Source of the DNA: Cunninghamella blakesleeana
Taxonomy: Eukaryota > Mucoromycota > Mucoromycetes > Mucorales > Cunninghamellaceae
Direction of reading: 5' to 3'
Assembly: GCA_017871115.1 (NCBI GenBank)
Contig: JAFCIZ010000001.1
Coordinates: forward strand, 4,631,501-4,695,500
Length of the DNA: 64,000 nt
Under the pieces are notes generated by a model. The model had not been told where the DNA came from, searched no databases, and saw only the letters and a program-made list of their open reading frames with translations. Both the position numbers and the translations under genes were made by a program. Positions 47,924 to 61,226 of this stretch are shown one piece after another. Numbering within the stretch: position 1 is the stretch's first letter; every line of letters starts with the position of its first letter.

Positions 47924-50900
47924 ATGAATTCACCTACACCTCAAACTTCAAAATCTTCACAAATGTTACCAACTCCTTCTTCTTCCCGTTCAGCTACTCA
48001 TACTCAACAACAAGTGGAAAAATTAAAAAAAGATATTCAGCAACAGTTGGAAGAAAAAGAGCAACAATGGCAACAATGTCAAAGTGGCATACAAAAAAGT
48101 GTTTTAAATCGTCAAATCGGTCAACTTCGTGAACATCTTTCAGATATTGAAAAACAAGATAATCCCGCAACCACTTTGGATAAACTTCGTCATTTAGAAC
48201 GTGATTTAGCTTCTTATAGAGGTCAACAACGTAAAGATAAGGTATATAAAATAAATAATCATAAATATATCAATAAACTAGGAAATTCCTTATATATATA
48301 TAAAAGAGTGGGAATATATATCTCCTTATTTTTTTTATATATATAATATTATTATTATAAATAATCATATTTTTCTTGTTTTAGCCAACTCCTTTATTTA
48401 TTATTATTATTTTTTATATATATTTATAGTTACTTTCATCGCGAGATATATTGCCTAGTCCATCCACATCCACATTATCACCAGCCAATTCATCTTTGTT
48501 ACCTTTACCACCACCTCCAACTGGATCTACACCTACAAAACGTAGATCAAAAGTGCCAAATAATGATCGTAGAAATACTGACATTGAATTTGCTACAGAA
48601 ATTGGTCAAGGTTTATTAATAGAAGTTCGAAAAATGCAAGCTATTTTACAAGAAAAAGAAGAACAATTAAGAGCTTTGGAAATTCAAAAAGCAGATTTAG
48701 AAAGATCAGCTGAAGCTATGGCAAAACAATTACGTCAACGTGAAGAAAATGAAGGTAAAAATAAAATAAAATAGAGTGCATACACCTACATCGATATATA
48801 TACATTGCATATATATTTATATTTATGCTTATGCTTGTATTTATATAGAAAAATTAAAAGAAGAATCATGGAATTTGGAATTGACAAAGCAAGAGTTAAC
48901 TCTTAGTGTCACTGAATTGCAACAGCATTTACATAAAGCTAACACCGAACAAACTAAATTATCAAAACAAGTCAATGACCTTAAAACTGAAATTGATCAA
49001 TTAAGAGATAAAGAAGAAAAAATGACCACTTTATTAGAAACAACAAAGCAACGTCATGAGTTAGATATGTCTAGTTTACGTCGTCATTGTGCAGGATTAC
49101 AAAGAGAAGCTCAGCAGCATTTAAAACAAATCGACACATTAACATCTGAGTTAGCTATTGTTAAAGCTCAATCAAGACTTGGTCAACATCAACAACAGTC
49201 CATGGGTGCTAATGAAGATGGCACATCTCATTTATCCTCTTCTGATAATAACGACTCAGCAAATGATAATCATTCCAAAAATAATCCAGATCCTTCTGAA
49301 ACTACTTCTTCCCCACCAGGATCTCCAAAACAACTTCCTCGTTCTTCCCAAGCAATGGAAGTTGAAACATTAAAATCTTCTTTAGCTCACGCCCATCGAA
49401 TGGTCTCTAATTTACGTTCTCATTTACATAAAGAAAAGACGGAAAAATTCGAATTAAAAAAATTATTAGCTGAATCTCAGGAAACTATTGAACAATACCA
49501 AAATGATCCTTATTTATGGGTAGATACAAATCATGGTAATCAAGCTACTTCAGGCCGTGGTGGTGACAATAATGCAAACGTTTCATTTGATGAATCGAAA
49601 AGAAGAAAATTAAAACATCGTAGAGGAAGAAAACATCATCGCGTTGGTGGTAGCGGTTTTAGAGCAGGCAGCATTAAAAAGCGTAATAGTGATATGGAAG
49701 ATAATGATGACGACGATGACGATGACGATATTAGTGATCTCAGCCAGAGTGATGATAGTGATGACATGTATTCATCTAGCTCCATTTCTGATGCAATTGA
49801 AGAAGAAGATGAAGACGCTACCTATTTACAACATAATAATAGTAAATCTCGTTCTAAATCAAGACGTATAAGATCAAAAAAATCAATGGATTCTCGTAAC
49901 AATAACAATAATAATAATAGTAATAATAATGAAACATTGCTTGGATTTACATCTCTATCAGCTGAATTATCAAAGAGTAGTGCTCAAATTAAAATTACTA
50001 CAGTAGATGCTCATGTCATGACAGACCCTATTATGATTATTGATCCTCAACAACATGATCATCAATTACAATACATTCAACAACTTGAAAATTGGAAACA
50101 AAACAAGATAAATGAACAGCCCACTTTATCCAGTCTCTCCTTATCTATGATAGATCAACCTCCTCGTGTGGTTAATGATTCCACCACACAAACAGAGATG
50201 CACTCTTCCACTGATCAATTTATTCAAACGGATACTTTAACTACTGTGGATCAGTCGACTCAAATGGATAATTTATCTTCTGTAGACCAATTTACTCAAA
50301 TTGAAATAGTACCTTCTATAGATCAATCTACTCAAATGGAAATGACACCATTTGTGGATCAGTCTACTCAAATGGATATATCACCATCTGTAGATCAATC
50401 AACTCAAATAGAAATTGAAACAAACCATCATGAAATTCAATGTAATATGATAGAAGAAGATACCAATAATACCATACCATTAAAAGCCACGGCAGCAGCA
50501 TTAGCAGGAATGGCAACTGGAGCAATTATCGCTGGTAATGAAAAATTGCCCAACATGAAAAGCATTCATGAAAATAATCATGAAGATGAAGTAGATAATG
50601 AAAATGCAATGCAAAATGATAACGATACTACTACTACTACTACTACTACTGCTACTACTAGTGACATATCATCATCAAAGGGTATTGATGCATCTATCCA
50701 AATAAGTAATCAAGTAGAAACTGTAGATACATCAGCTCAGTGCGATATACCATTAGGTGTAGACACAACAACGCAATCTAATACGCCTATAACATTAGAC
50801 CAATTTGTACAACATGAGCCAATAATTTCTGTAGAAACATCAACTCAACATGATGTTGAAAGTGTTTCTTCTTCTATACAATGTGATATAACCCATGAAC

Positions 50901-52360
50901 AAAGTGTCGATGCAGGAATTCAATATGAGCAACATGTAAATGATGCTGATGTTGGAATTCAAACAGATTCAGCATTATCTCAACAGCCATTGACTACAGG
51001 TACAACAGAAGGTGATTGGATTATTCATCATAAAGAAGCCAAGGATGCTGAAATCCAACATGATTTACAATTATCACAATCAGTTGTATCACAAGGATGG
51101 TTGGGTGATTCTACTGAAAAGGACGATGAACATGGCTACGTTACCGTTTTAGATAGCTCCATTATTTCATCCCAACCAACCGATAAAATATATAGTCAAG
51201 AAGAAATGGATCAAAAGATCTCTCAAGTTATCGCCAAATATCAACATATACCACAACAAACTGATGATTCATTACCACCTTCTAGACCTATTGAACGACC
51301 TCCATCTGTATTACTTGATAAAGCTACTCGATCCTTATCAACCTCGATGGATTCTTATGTCTCTCCTGCCCCATTGAAACAAGAAACTTCTACAAGATCC
51401 ATTTATCCTCATCAACAAAATAACATGTCTTCATCATCCACTCACTTATTAAACGTACCCAGCGTGAATGTAGATACAGAAGAAGAATCTATATCAATTA
51501 GTCAAAAAAGACAACAACATCAACGCGATTCTGCCAGTTTATCAAGTGTTACAACGACCACTCAAGCATCTATTGCATCTTCTACCCAAGATGATTATCA
51601 CACTGGATCTGTTACCGCTGATCAAGCATTAACAGCCACCACCACTAGCATGGATCCAACCATTTCCTCCATCACACAAACCATGATTGGTGAATGGTTA
51701 ACCAAGTATACACGTAAACCTATGGGTGGCCAAGGCTTTTCTGAAAGAAGCCATGAACGATATTTCTGGATTCATCCTTATACACGTACTTTATACTGGT
51801 GTAATAGAGCACCTGGCGCTGAAGGTGGTGAATTAAAAGCTAAGAGTGCATTTGTTGAAAATGTCATGGTAGGTATACTTGAAGAAGATGGAATCCCATG
51901 TTTATTAATCCAAACCTCAACACGACTCTTAAAGGTGAAAGCCTCTACAAGGGAACGACATGATATTTGGTTAGAATCTTTAAATTATTTAGTTACTCGT
52001 CAACCTCAACAACCTAATGATGCTTCTCAAACATTACAACACTCCAACTCTTTATTAGCCTCCCCATCACCTATTTTCCCACAACGATCAGTATCAGCTT
52101 CAATTTTACGCAAACCAAGTTTTCAACGTATCAATGATGTTATACAACAACAGCGTAATAGTGGATCTCTTCTTCAAAAACAATATAGTCAGCAACAGCA
52201 TCAACATGTTCATGATCATGATGATGACGACGATGATGATGATGACGATGCATTAGAAAACGTACGTTTATGCTGTAATGGAAAGCATGATGTTAGTAGA
52301 TTGGATAAAAATCATCATCATCATCGACCTTCTTATTATCAAAAATCAATTAAACATTAA
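47924..52360 (+). CDS. NUM1: Num1/ApsA/Mcp5-like cortical dynein anchor
   Basis: Three exons (47924-48241, 48430-48754, 48849-52360) give 1384 aa. The N-terminal half has coiled coils: VEKLKKDIQQQLEEKEQQW and FATEIGQGLLIEVRKMQAIL, the latter typical of the Num1 coiled-coil domain, then a long coil to about residue 330. Middle: acidic (DDDDDDDIS) and basic stretches, then a repeat region (about residues 655-955) of Q-centred motifs, interrupted by an Ala/Gly hydrophobic segment (ATAAALAGMATGAIIAG). C terminus: PH domain (about 1160-1275) from MIGEWLTKYTRKPMGG through ERYFWIHPYTRTLYWCN and GIPCLLIQTSTRLLKVKAST to IWLESLNYL. The family binds PI(4,5)P2 at the cortex, captures dynein for nuclear movement and tethers mitochondria. 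Confidence 0.92.
50213..50428 (+). repeat. 36-bp in-frame tandem repeat in NUM1-like gene
   Basis: Six consecutive 12-codon units of the form D-Q-(S/F)-T-Q-(M/I)-(D/E)-x4-(V/I), beginning at 50213, 50249, 50285, 50321, 50357 and 50393. Related diverged copies continue to about 51070. Confidence 0.9.
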
Positions 52361-53218
52361 AACATTTATATATATATATCTTTTTTTTTTTTTTTCTCTC
52401 TCTCTCTCTCTTCAGCATTTCATTCCTTTTTTATTTTTTAGTATTATTATTTTAGAATATATATATATATATATATTCATTCGTTGATTTTTATTTTATT
52501 TTTTTATATTTTTTTAATATTGGTATTTATAATTAACAATTTAAAGTATATAATATATATATTCCTTTTTTTCATAATTAAATTTAGTACTTTTTAATTC
52601 ACTTTTCTATTATCATATTTATTAAATAAAAGAAAAACATATATATTAAAATAATGATAATAATAATATTGTATATATGAAATAGAAAGTATGTTGTATG
52701 GTAATAAATATATGCAAGTCATTCGCATTAAAAAAATCGATTTGGGGATACTTTCTGATTTTAAAAATTTGCAAAATAGAAACAATCCTAAACGTTGTTT
52801 TGATTGCTTATTTTTATACATTTTTTTTATAAAACATGAAATTAAAAATGAATTAGAACCATTCCTTAGGTTTCAATGAATAATATAAAGGTCTTTTTTT
52901 TTTATTCATTATATAATAAAAATGTTCATTTTTTTTCTTTTTTAAAATAATAGTTTTTTGTGCGGAGTTTTAAATTTTATTTTGTTTTTTCAAGTATTTT
53001 ATACCTTGTTAATTCATTTAAGAAAAAAGGTTGTCAGTTTCTTTTTTTTTTTAATATGATATGGTATGTATTAGGAAGAATTCCTTTTATTATTATCAAT
53101 GTCAAGTTCACATATATTTATATATATATATATATAAATGATTAATAAATTATATTGTTTTTCTATATATAAAAAGAATATACTATATTTGAAAAAGTAT
53201 CATCTATTTTTAGAAATC

Positions 53219-53250
<32 letters not shown>

Positions 53251-53665
53251 TATAATAATAAATAGATTTTTGATAAATTCTACCTTTTTTTTTCGGATTT
53301 TGCATGAAAATTTTAACATTTAAGAAATATTATCGTTTTTAGAAATGAAAAAACAAAAACAAAAAAGATTTAAAAAAGTCATTCTATTATTAAAAGTAAA
53401 TATATTATTTAACATACGATATGATTCTAAAAAAGGAAATGAATATGGCTGCTTTTATTATTTTCGTCTTTCGATTTTTCGATACAATAGACTTTTTTTT
53501 TTTTTTTTTTAAAAAAAGGTTATTTTATATGTAAAATAAAATAATTATTGTAGGAGAAAAAGATAAAAATAGATAATCATTTTAAATTTATTTTTAGGTT
53601 TTAAAAAAAAAAAATGCCAAGCCAAGTTATTATTAAAAAAGAATGGGAGGATATATGATGAGAAA
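52361..53665. other. Convergent 3' intergenic region
   Basis: 1.3 kb of A/T-rich DNA with a CT microsatellite (52395-52410), TA runs, (TAA)n (53219-53250) and a T18A7 block (53493-53517). Several short frames are low complexity. No gene is supported. Confidence 0.5.
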
Positions 53666-54757
53666 TTAAGATGGAGGAGGTGTTGGTGAACTGTTTTTTG
53701 ATAATATTAATGATTTTAATAATTTGTTCTATAAAATAAGATGTTATTATTATTGTGATATGGTAAAAATAATATATTATTCTTATTTGTATTTTTTCTT
53801 ACCTCCACTTTTAAATCATGATGATTATTTTCCAGTAAAGAATAATCATTTTGTAATTGTTGGTATTGTAATTTCAAATCTTCCAATTCTTTTCTTACAA
53901 ATTCATAATCGGACTTATTCATCAAGGGTAAAGAATCTATAGAAGGAGAAGGAGTAGAAAGGCTTGGAGTAGAAGAAAGTGATGAAGTAGTGGCTATGGT
54001 TGAATTATCATCTTGGATAGGAGATGGTAAAGTGCGGGAAGTAGGTGACCAAGGTAAAGTTAACAAGTTAGAAACGGGTAATAATGAAGTGGTTGTAGAT
54101 GCTGTAGTTGGTGGTGGTGAGGATAGGCTTGGAATATTAATTTCGGGTATCATAGGTCTTTTGTTATTTTGATGAATATGACAAGCCGTTCCTCCTTCTA
54201 CACGCTGATGTCTATTTAATGCATCTAACCTTGCAAATTTTCTAAAACATTTTGGGCATTGGAATGGTTTTTCCCCTGTATGTAATTTTTGATGTCTTTT
54301 TAAATCATGTTGTCTACGAAAATTAGATTTACATTGATTACACTAAAACAAATAAAAGCATATAAGTACATAGTTAAATAAATAGATATATCTTTGGTTT
54401 ACTTACTTGGTAAGGTCGTTCTGTTGTATGAGTAGTTTGATGTGATTTTAAATTATTTAATCTATTAAAGGTTTGGAAGCATTGGTCACATTGATATAAT
54501 TTTTTACTATTATTGTGATTATTGTGATTATTATTATTATTATTATTATTGTTATTATTATTATGGGTAGAATTAGGATCCATCATTCGTATTGAAAAGG
54601 TACTATAGTGCCCTTCAGTGGGTGGACTTGAAGGTGTTGGTAATGAAGTTTGTGAATTCTTTTTTTTATAATCTACTTGGTCGTCTTCTTCTTTATTCAG
54701 TAAGGATATAATAGAATTAGTGTCTTTTAATGGTGATGGTAAATTACATAAAGCCAT
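53666..54757 (-). CDS. C2H2 zinc-finger transcription factor, Crz1-like
   Basis: Three exons; exon 1 ends after RPYQ near 54406, exon 2 holds two fingers, and a last short exon ends in PTPPPS before the stop at 53666-53668. Three consecutive fingers: YQCDQCFQTFNRLNNLKSHQ, YQCNQCKSNFRRQHDLKRHQ and FQCPKCFRKFARLDALNRHQ, with linkers TTERPY and HTGEKPF. The arrangement, including RRQHDLKRHQKLHTGEKPF and ARLDALNRH, resembles calcineurin-responsive Crz1-type factors. After the fingers come Ser/Thr/Pro-rich sequence and a coiled coil (about YEFVRKELEDLKLQYQQLQN). Calcineurin regulation is not shown by an obvious docking motif. Confidence 0.86.
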
Positions 54758-55664
54758 AGTATTAATTATTAGTATTAGTATTATTTAGTAATATTATATA
54801 AAAGAGTATTATATATATATATATGTATATATGTATACGTATACATAAAAAGAAGAAGAAGAAAGAAAGAGAAAAAGAAAGTGAAAGAAAAAAAAATATT
54901 TTTAAATATCTTTTTTTAAAGAAAATATCAATTCTATACTTGGAAAAGAATGATACGCCACACTGCTGAATAGCCTTCGTGTAACCATGGTGGGATATTT
55001 TGTGCTTTTTTTTTATATATATTTATAAATTTGTCATATATATATAGTAATTGTCCTATTTTGTTCTTTTTTAACTATTATATAAAAAGGTTATATATAT
55101 ATTATAATAGTAAACCGTCATATATAGTGATATAATACTATATATATATATATATATATATATACATACATACATACACACACACACACATATATATATA
55201 TATGTATAGTACTATTCAACTTTTACATATATTTACTACTGCAAGTAATAATAAAAAAAAAGGGCTTGTAAAGTTTTTTACTTTTGAACTTTACTTTTAT
55301 TACTAAACTCACTATATTTTAGTACTTTTTTTTATTATTATTGATATTAAAAAACGAATGAATTCATAATAATAGTATGTATCCTTATATTTATAATTTT
55401 GTTTCATCTTTATATTATAATGAAAAAAAAAAGGAAACTAAAAAACAAAATCCAAAAAAAAATAGTTCAAAAACAATAGAAAAGGAATTCGCTTTTTTTT
55501 TTAAATGCCGATATTCTTTTATGTGCTTTTATTTTTTTTTTTTTAAAAAAAAAAAAAACTCTATTACTTTTTATTTACTAGTTATTTTTTCTTTCAATTA
55601 TTAAATAGAATAATAACAATATTATTATTATTATTATTATTGTTCTATCTTTTATACTCATAAA
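54758..55664. other. Divergent promoter region, C2H2 factor / TTC1
   Basis: Contains TA/CA microsatellites (55139-55201), a T13A14 block (55532-55558) and a (TTA)n leader before the TTC1 ATG. A frame at 55377-55604 is K/F/Y low complexity and not annotated. Confidence 0.5.
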
Positions 55665-56456
55665 ATGGCTGTGATAGAAGAAATAGTACAAGTAGAAAAA
55701 GACATTCATAAATCAAATTTAAATCCTAATGTTCATCAGGATGATAATATAAAGAATGAAAAGAAAACACAACCCTCATTAACTACACCAACTACCTCCA
55801 CCACTACCGACTCTTCAAAAAACGTAGAAACTATAACAGAAATAGATCAAGAATTTTTTTATGACGCCGTTATGGATGAACAAGAATTAATTGAAAAGGC
55901 TTCCAAATTAAAACAGTTAGGCAATCAATCATTTGGGAAAGGTGAGTATCAACAAGCTATTAAATATTATAAAGATGCTCAACTACTCAATCCTCAAGAA
56001 GATCAGCAAAGTGTTTATGCATGTAATATGGCCGCTTGTTATTTAAAATTAAATCAACCAAAAGAAGCAAAAGTATGCTGCGACACCGCTTTATCGTTGG
56101 ATCCTCTTTATACCAAGGCTATATTGAGAAGAGCTCAAGCCAATCAAGCCATATTACCTCAAACTTCAGCTACTTTATCTGATGCTATCAAGGATTATCA
56201 AGATTTAATCGATCACCATACTCACCATCTAGATCATTCTACCATTCAAAAATCAAAACGTACTATTCAACAATTAAAACCTATCATGCAAGATTTAATG
56301 GAAAAGGAAAAGGAAGAAATGTTAGGAAAATTAAAAGATTTAGGAAATACTTTGTTAGGGAAATTTGGCCTTTCAACAGATAATTTTCAATTTCAGAAAG
56401 ATGAGAGGTCTGGAAATTATAGTATGAACTTTGTGAATAATCCTTCCTCTTCTTAA
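55665..56456 (+). CDS. TTC1: TTC1-like tetratricopeptide co-chaperone
   Basis: Intronless, 263 aa. After a charged 75-residue N terminus, three TPR units run from about residue 80: ASKLKQLGNQSFGKGEYQQA, QSVYACNMAACYLKLNQPKE and ALSLDPLYTKAILRRAQANQ. A helix LKPIMQDLMEKEKEEML leads into the diagnostic C terminus KDLGNTLLGKFGLSTDNFQF and SGNYSMNFVNNP, which closely follows animal TTC1. The family binds Hsp90/Hsp70 C termini and is linked to signalling complexes; the partner is inferred. Confidence 0.92.
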   Translation: MAVIEEIVQVEKDIHKSNLNPNVHQDDNIKNEKKTQPSLTTPTTSTTTDSSKNVETITEIDQEFFYDAVMDEQELIEKASKLKQLGNQSFGKGEYQQAIKYYKDAQLLNPQEDQQSVYACNMAACYLKLNQPKEAKVCCDTALSLDPLYTKAILRRAQANQAILPQTSATLSDAIKDYQDLIDHHTHHLDHSTIQKSKRTIQQLKPIMQDLMEKEKEEMLGKLKDLGNTLLGKFGLSTDNFQFQKDERSGNYSMNFVNNPSSS

Positions 56457-56748
56457 ATTCCCCCCACCCCCAATTCATCCCATAATGTATATTCCCTTTT
56501 TTTTTTTTTAATATCTTTTTAATATGATATATAAATATGTATATTTATTTATTTTTTATATAGTAGAACAACAATAATAATAGTAATGAATTATAAATAT
56601 ATATATGAAATACATTTATGCTAATAATAAACCGAAAAAAAAGAATAAATAAATAAATACGTAATAATAAAAAATTAAAAAATAACATTATATTTCATCA
56701 TACGATTTTACAAAATGAGCAAAATAAAATAAAATAGATAAACTGTGA

Positions 56749-56804
56749 TTAAAATGGTGGAGGTAAAGAATAAGATTGTTGATGTTGTTGTTGATCATGT
56801 TGAT

Positions 56805-56859
<55 letters not shown>

Positions 56860-57277
56860 TTGTTGATGATGATGCTGATTGGGACCAAATCCAAATAGTG
56901 AATGTTGTAAATGATGAGGTGGTAAATGAGGATTAGGTTGATAAAAAGAATCAGGTTTTTGTTGCTGTTGTTGTTGTTGATGATGATGATGAAGAGGTAA
57001 AGAAGATGACATTAAACCTGGAGGAAGTGGAGGTGGACGATCAAATAAACCAGGTGGTGGAGGAGGCATCATCATCATTCTATGTCTTTCATCATTCATA
57101 AATTGAGGAAGAGGAGGAGGAGGAGGAGGATGGGATGGTGGATGACGTTGTTGTTGGTGTTGTGCCATCATAGGATGTTGATTCATAGAAGTCTGTAAAT
57201 GGAAGTTGGATGAGTTTAATTCTTTTTCCTTTTCATGTACACGCATTGACATTATAGCAGGATCATGGAATGGTACC

Positions 57278-57319
<42 letters not shown>

Positions 57320-57627
57320 GGATGATCAAGTAAATGCTCTTTTTCACTTCCTGTATGAGTAGCCGCTTTTTTCAAAAATTCCCCAAAGAAATGCTGTGCT
57401 TCTTGTCTTCTATTTTCATCAGGATTTCCAAGTTGTAATTGTCTTTGTAATAATGTAATTGGTGATGAAGGTTGTTGTGAAAGTAATGGTGAAGAAGAAA
57501 TAAATGATTTACGCTGATCATTTAAAATATTGTTATTATTTTGTTGCTGCTGTTGCTGGAATTGCTGGAATTGTTGGAGTTTTTCAAATCCGGGTGGGAA
57601 TGCATTATTTGGTCTTTGCTGTTGCTG

Positions 57628-57661
<34 letters not shown>

Positions 57662-59464
57662 GAAGAATGGCTATAAGGCGAGGATAAAAGTGATAGCGTT
57701 TCTTGTTGCCAATCTTTTTGTACTTGCTGAAATTGTTGTTGCTGTTGCTGTTGCTGTTGTTGCTGTTGTTGTTGTTGTTGTAAATTTAGATCATTTTGCA
57801 AATGTTGAGATAAAGGATTACTATTACTATTACTATTATTATTGTTCATAGGATTAAAACTGATACTTGCATTAGGAAGCATAGCACGTAAATCATTTTG
57901 CAATTGAAATTCACCATTAGGTAAACCAAACTGAGGAGGAGGAGGAGGAGGAGGAGCTTGCTCATTGAATGATTGTGATGAAGATGGCTGTGAAAAAGAA
58001 TTTAATGGAGATGATGTTTGTTTTTTAGTTGATTCAAACATATTCATTTGTCCAAATTCCATACGTAAACGAGCCATCTCTGGATTTTCTTCTGATATGA
58101 CTGCTTGCGTAGAAGAGGCTACCGATGGAGAATGTGATGGATGGGTTTGGCTTGAAGATATCATAGGTGAGGTTTCCACTGGTAATTGTGATGAATGCGG
58201 TGGAGGATGGGGAGGTGGATTCATTATATCTGAATGCATCATAGATCCAGGTGGAGGAGGAGGTGGTGGTGTAGAGAAAAATCCAGGTGGTGGTAAAGGA
58301 TGATGGTGATTGCCTTGGAAATGAGATGGCGCATTAGCTCTAAAATCAGGTGAAAAATTAAATGCAGGATGAGGTGGAGGTGGTGGAGGTGGAGGATGAG
58401 GTCGAGCTCCAAAACCAAATAATCCTGAAGCTTCCAACATTTGCTGTGAATGCTGTAATCGTCTTGCAGCAATTAGAGAAGGATCTTGACCTTGGAATAT
58501 ATCAAAGTTACGAGGTAACCAACCAGGAGGAGGAGGGGGAAATCCAGGAGGAGGACCATGGACACTACGACGTGGTAAACCTTGCATATCAGATAAAAAT
58601 GGTACTTGTTGTTGTTGAGAAAATGGTGGTTGCATCATAGAAATCATAGATGGTGATGGGTGATTATGTTGACCCAATATAGGTGTTCCTTGTTCTTGTT
58701 GGATCTTTTCTGTTAAATTAGTTTCTAAATGTTGTTGGGAAACATCAAATGCTTTTACAATTTCATCATCAGCACTGACGATATCACTGTTGCTATCATA
58801 TTGATCATCTGTCATTAAGCTTCCCAAAACATCATCTGCAATCATATTATCGTCGAATGTGGTTACTTCTAATGTCTCTTTATTAACTTCTTTTTCTTCC
58901 ACTTCTTGATTATCGTCTATCGAGTTGTTGGTGATGACAAGCTCATTTTCTATGACATTATTTTCAACTTGATGAGTTAAAGTTGAACCATCATCCATTT
59001 GCTCTGGTTTAATTTGTTCTTTATTCTTTCCTTTTTCAGAGATTGTTGGTATATCTACTTGTTCATTTGTTGGCGCCGCTATATCGTTAGGTGATTCATT
59101 CATAGCGACATCTGCAATGGCGTTTTCTACTATAGCTTCATCTAATACCATTTTTCGAGGTTCATCAGATACATCAGTGCTTACTTTAATCATTAATGTT
59201 TCACCTTCAGTTGATACAGTATTATCATTTATAGTTGAAGTTTTCTCTTCAGTTTTATCCAGATCCATTTTATTTGTATCATCATGAGTTGATTGCAATT
59301 CTATAGTTGATTTATTATTTTTATTGTCGTTATCAGCTTTTTCTTGAGTATGTTCTTCAACTTTAACAATATCTTCATCCATGATTTCTGTTGCTTTTTT
59401 ATCATCATTAGTATCCTTATCCTTTGTCTGTGGTTCAGGGGTTTTATCGGGAATAACCATAGGC

Positions 59465-59498
<34 letters not shown>

Positions 59499-61173
59499 TT
59501 TCATCCTTTACTTTGGTAGCCGTCGTAGGTTCCGTATTGACAGAAGTAGTAGGTTCGGCAGCCGGTTTCACAGGTATATTCCAAACAGGTTTCACAGGTT
59601 CTTTTGTATCCTTTTTACCACTACCTATGGCATGTTTTTGTGACACAATAGGGCTTGTTGACTTGGCTGATGATGGTGAACGACGAGACAATTCTTCAAA
59701 GGCTTCCAACGATACCATTTTAGTTTTCTTTTTATCTTTCTTACGACTACTTACACCACTAGATTCATGTTTTGGTTTTTGAGGTTGTGATAATGAATCA
59801 GATAAAGATGGGCCAAAGTTATCAGGTGTAACCAAAGACGTACGTTCTGTTAAATTGGGTTGTTTGCCACCACCCTTTGCCCAGGAAGCTGTTGCTGGAA
59901 GTGCAGGTTTATCGTCATCTTTACTATTATTATTTTTAGTTTCATTATTGTTGGAAAGGGTAGGTGTAGCATTAACAGCAGCTTTATTAGATGTAGAAGC
60001 AGTAGGAGTTGGCTCGTTTACTAAACTTTGTTTCGCTGGCTGTTTTTGTTGTGATGTTGCTTTAACTATAGTTGGTGAACTTGTAGTATTGGAAGTGGAA
60101 GGAATGGATTGCTTTCTAGATTTTGATGTAGATTTGCCACTATTAGAAGTCGATTTTTCAATTTCTTTTTTAGGTATAGTAGGTGAAGGAGAATGCTCTT
60201 TATCGTTTATAGCAGAAGTAGTTGAACTAGCTGTAGCTGGCTGAGTACTTGGTGATGCAATAGGTGGTGGAGCTGGAACAACTTTAGGAATAGGCGCCCA
60301 AGCTGATTTTACAGGAGGAGGAGCTGGTTCAAAAGCAGTATCTGATGTTAATGTTGATTTTGAAGCCGTTGCTGTAGCTGCTCCTGTGGTTGTAGTTGCA
60401 GATGTTGTTGTAGTCGTAGCCGTAGCTGTAGCTGATGATGATGGTGATGTAGTTGTAAAAGCGGCCGTTGATGATGCTCCAGTTCCAGCCGTTGTAGACG
60501 ATGTACTTGTTGCAGGTCGTTTATGTGGGTAAGTGTTTCCATTCACTGTACTAGTAGCATGTTTTGTACTATATTGTAAATGTATATATTTTAAAGTAAA
60601 TGAATAAAGTAGAATAAAACAAATAAACTAAATTAGCTTATATTTCTTTTATATCCTATTTTAATTTGCGTATGTATATGTGTATTAATTAAATCGCTTA
60701 CCCAACCGTAGGATTTTCTTTATTGTAGCTATCTGCTTCATCACCAGCTTCATGAAGATACATACAATTGGGATTAGGGCATGGCATATTACGTAAAAAG
60801 TAGGTGCAATATTTAGTAGTACCATAAGAAGCTCTAAAATAAATTAAATAAATAAATATAATAGAAATAAAAATGCTCTAGTAAGTATAATTATATTCAC
60901 CCAAGTTCCAGTTTATGCCTTTTCAATTTTATCGTTATTTGATTAATTTTTCTTTCTTTCTTTATTTTTACCTAACAGATTTTCCGTCGCAAACGGCACC
61001 ATTGATCCCTTCTATGGCTTTAGCAGCATCCTCTTTTCTTGCGTAAGTAACATAAATTCCAATACTAGCTGACGTGGCTGTCGTTGTAGGTGCTCTTTTA
61101 CTAACAACCAACTTGATAATTTTTCCATATTTTTTAAAAAATTCATTCTATGAAATAATAGCAACACAATAAC

Positions 61174-61226
<53 letters not shown>

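Noticed and set aside
52594..53323. Several short frames in the NUM1/C2H2 convergent gap
   Set aside because: Both strands give frames over the same DNA with AT-driven composition; no motif or partner exon.
55377..55604. Plus-strand 75-codon frame before TTC1
   Set aside because: K/N/F/Y low complexity from homopolymers, including the T13A14 block; probably 5' untranslated or promoter DNA.
56745..60244. Several plus-strand frames such as VAVAVAV and VVVVV-rich proteins
   Set aside because: They are antisense shadows of poly-Gln, poly-Pro and Ser/Thr codons of NOT4.
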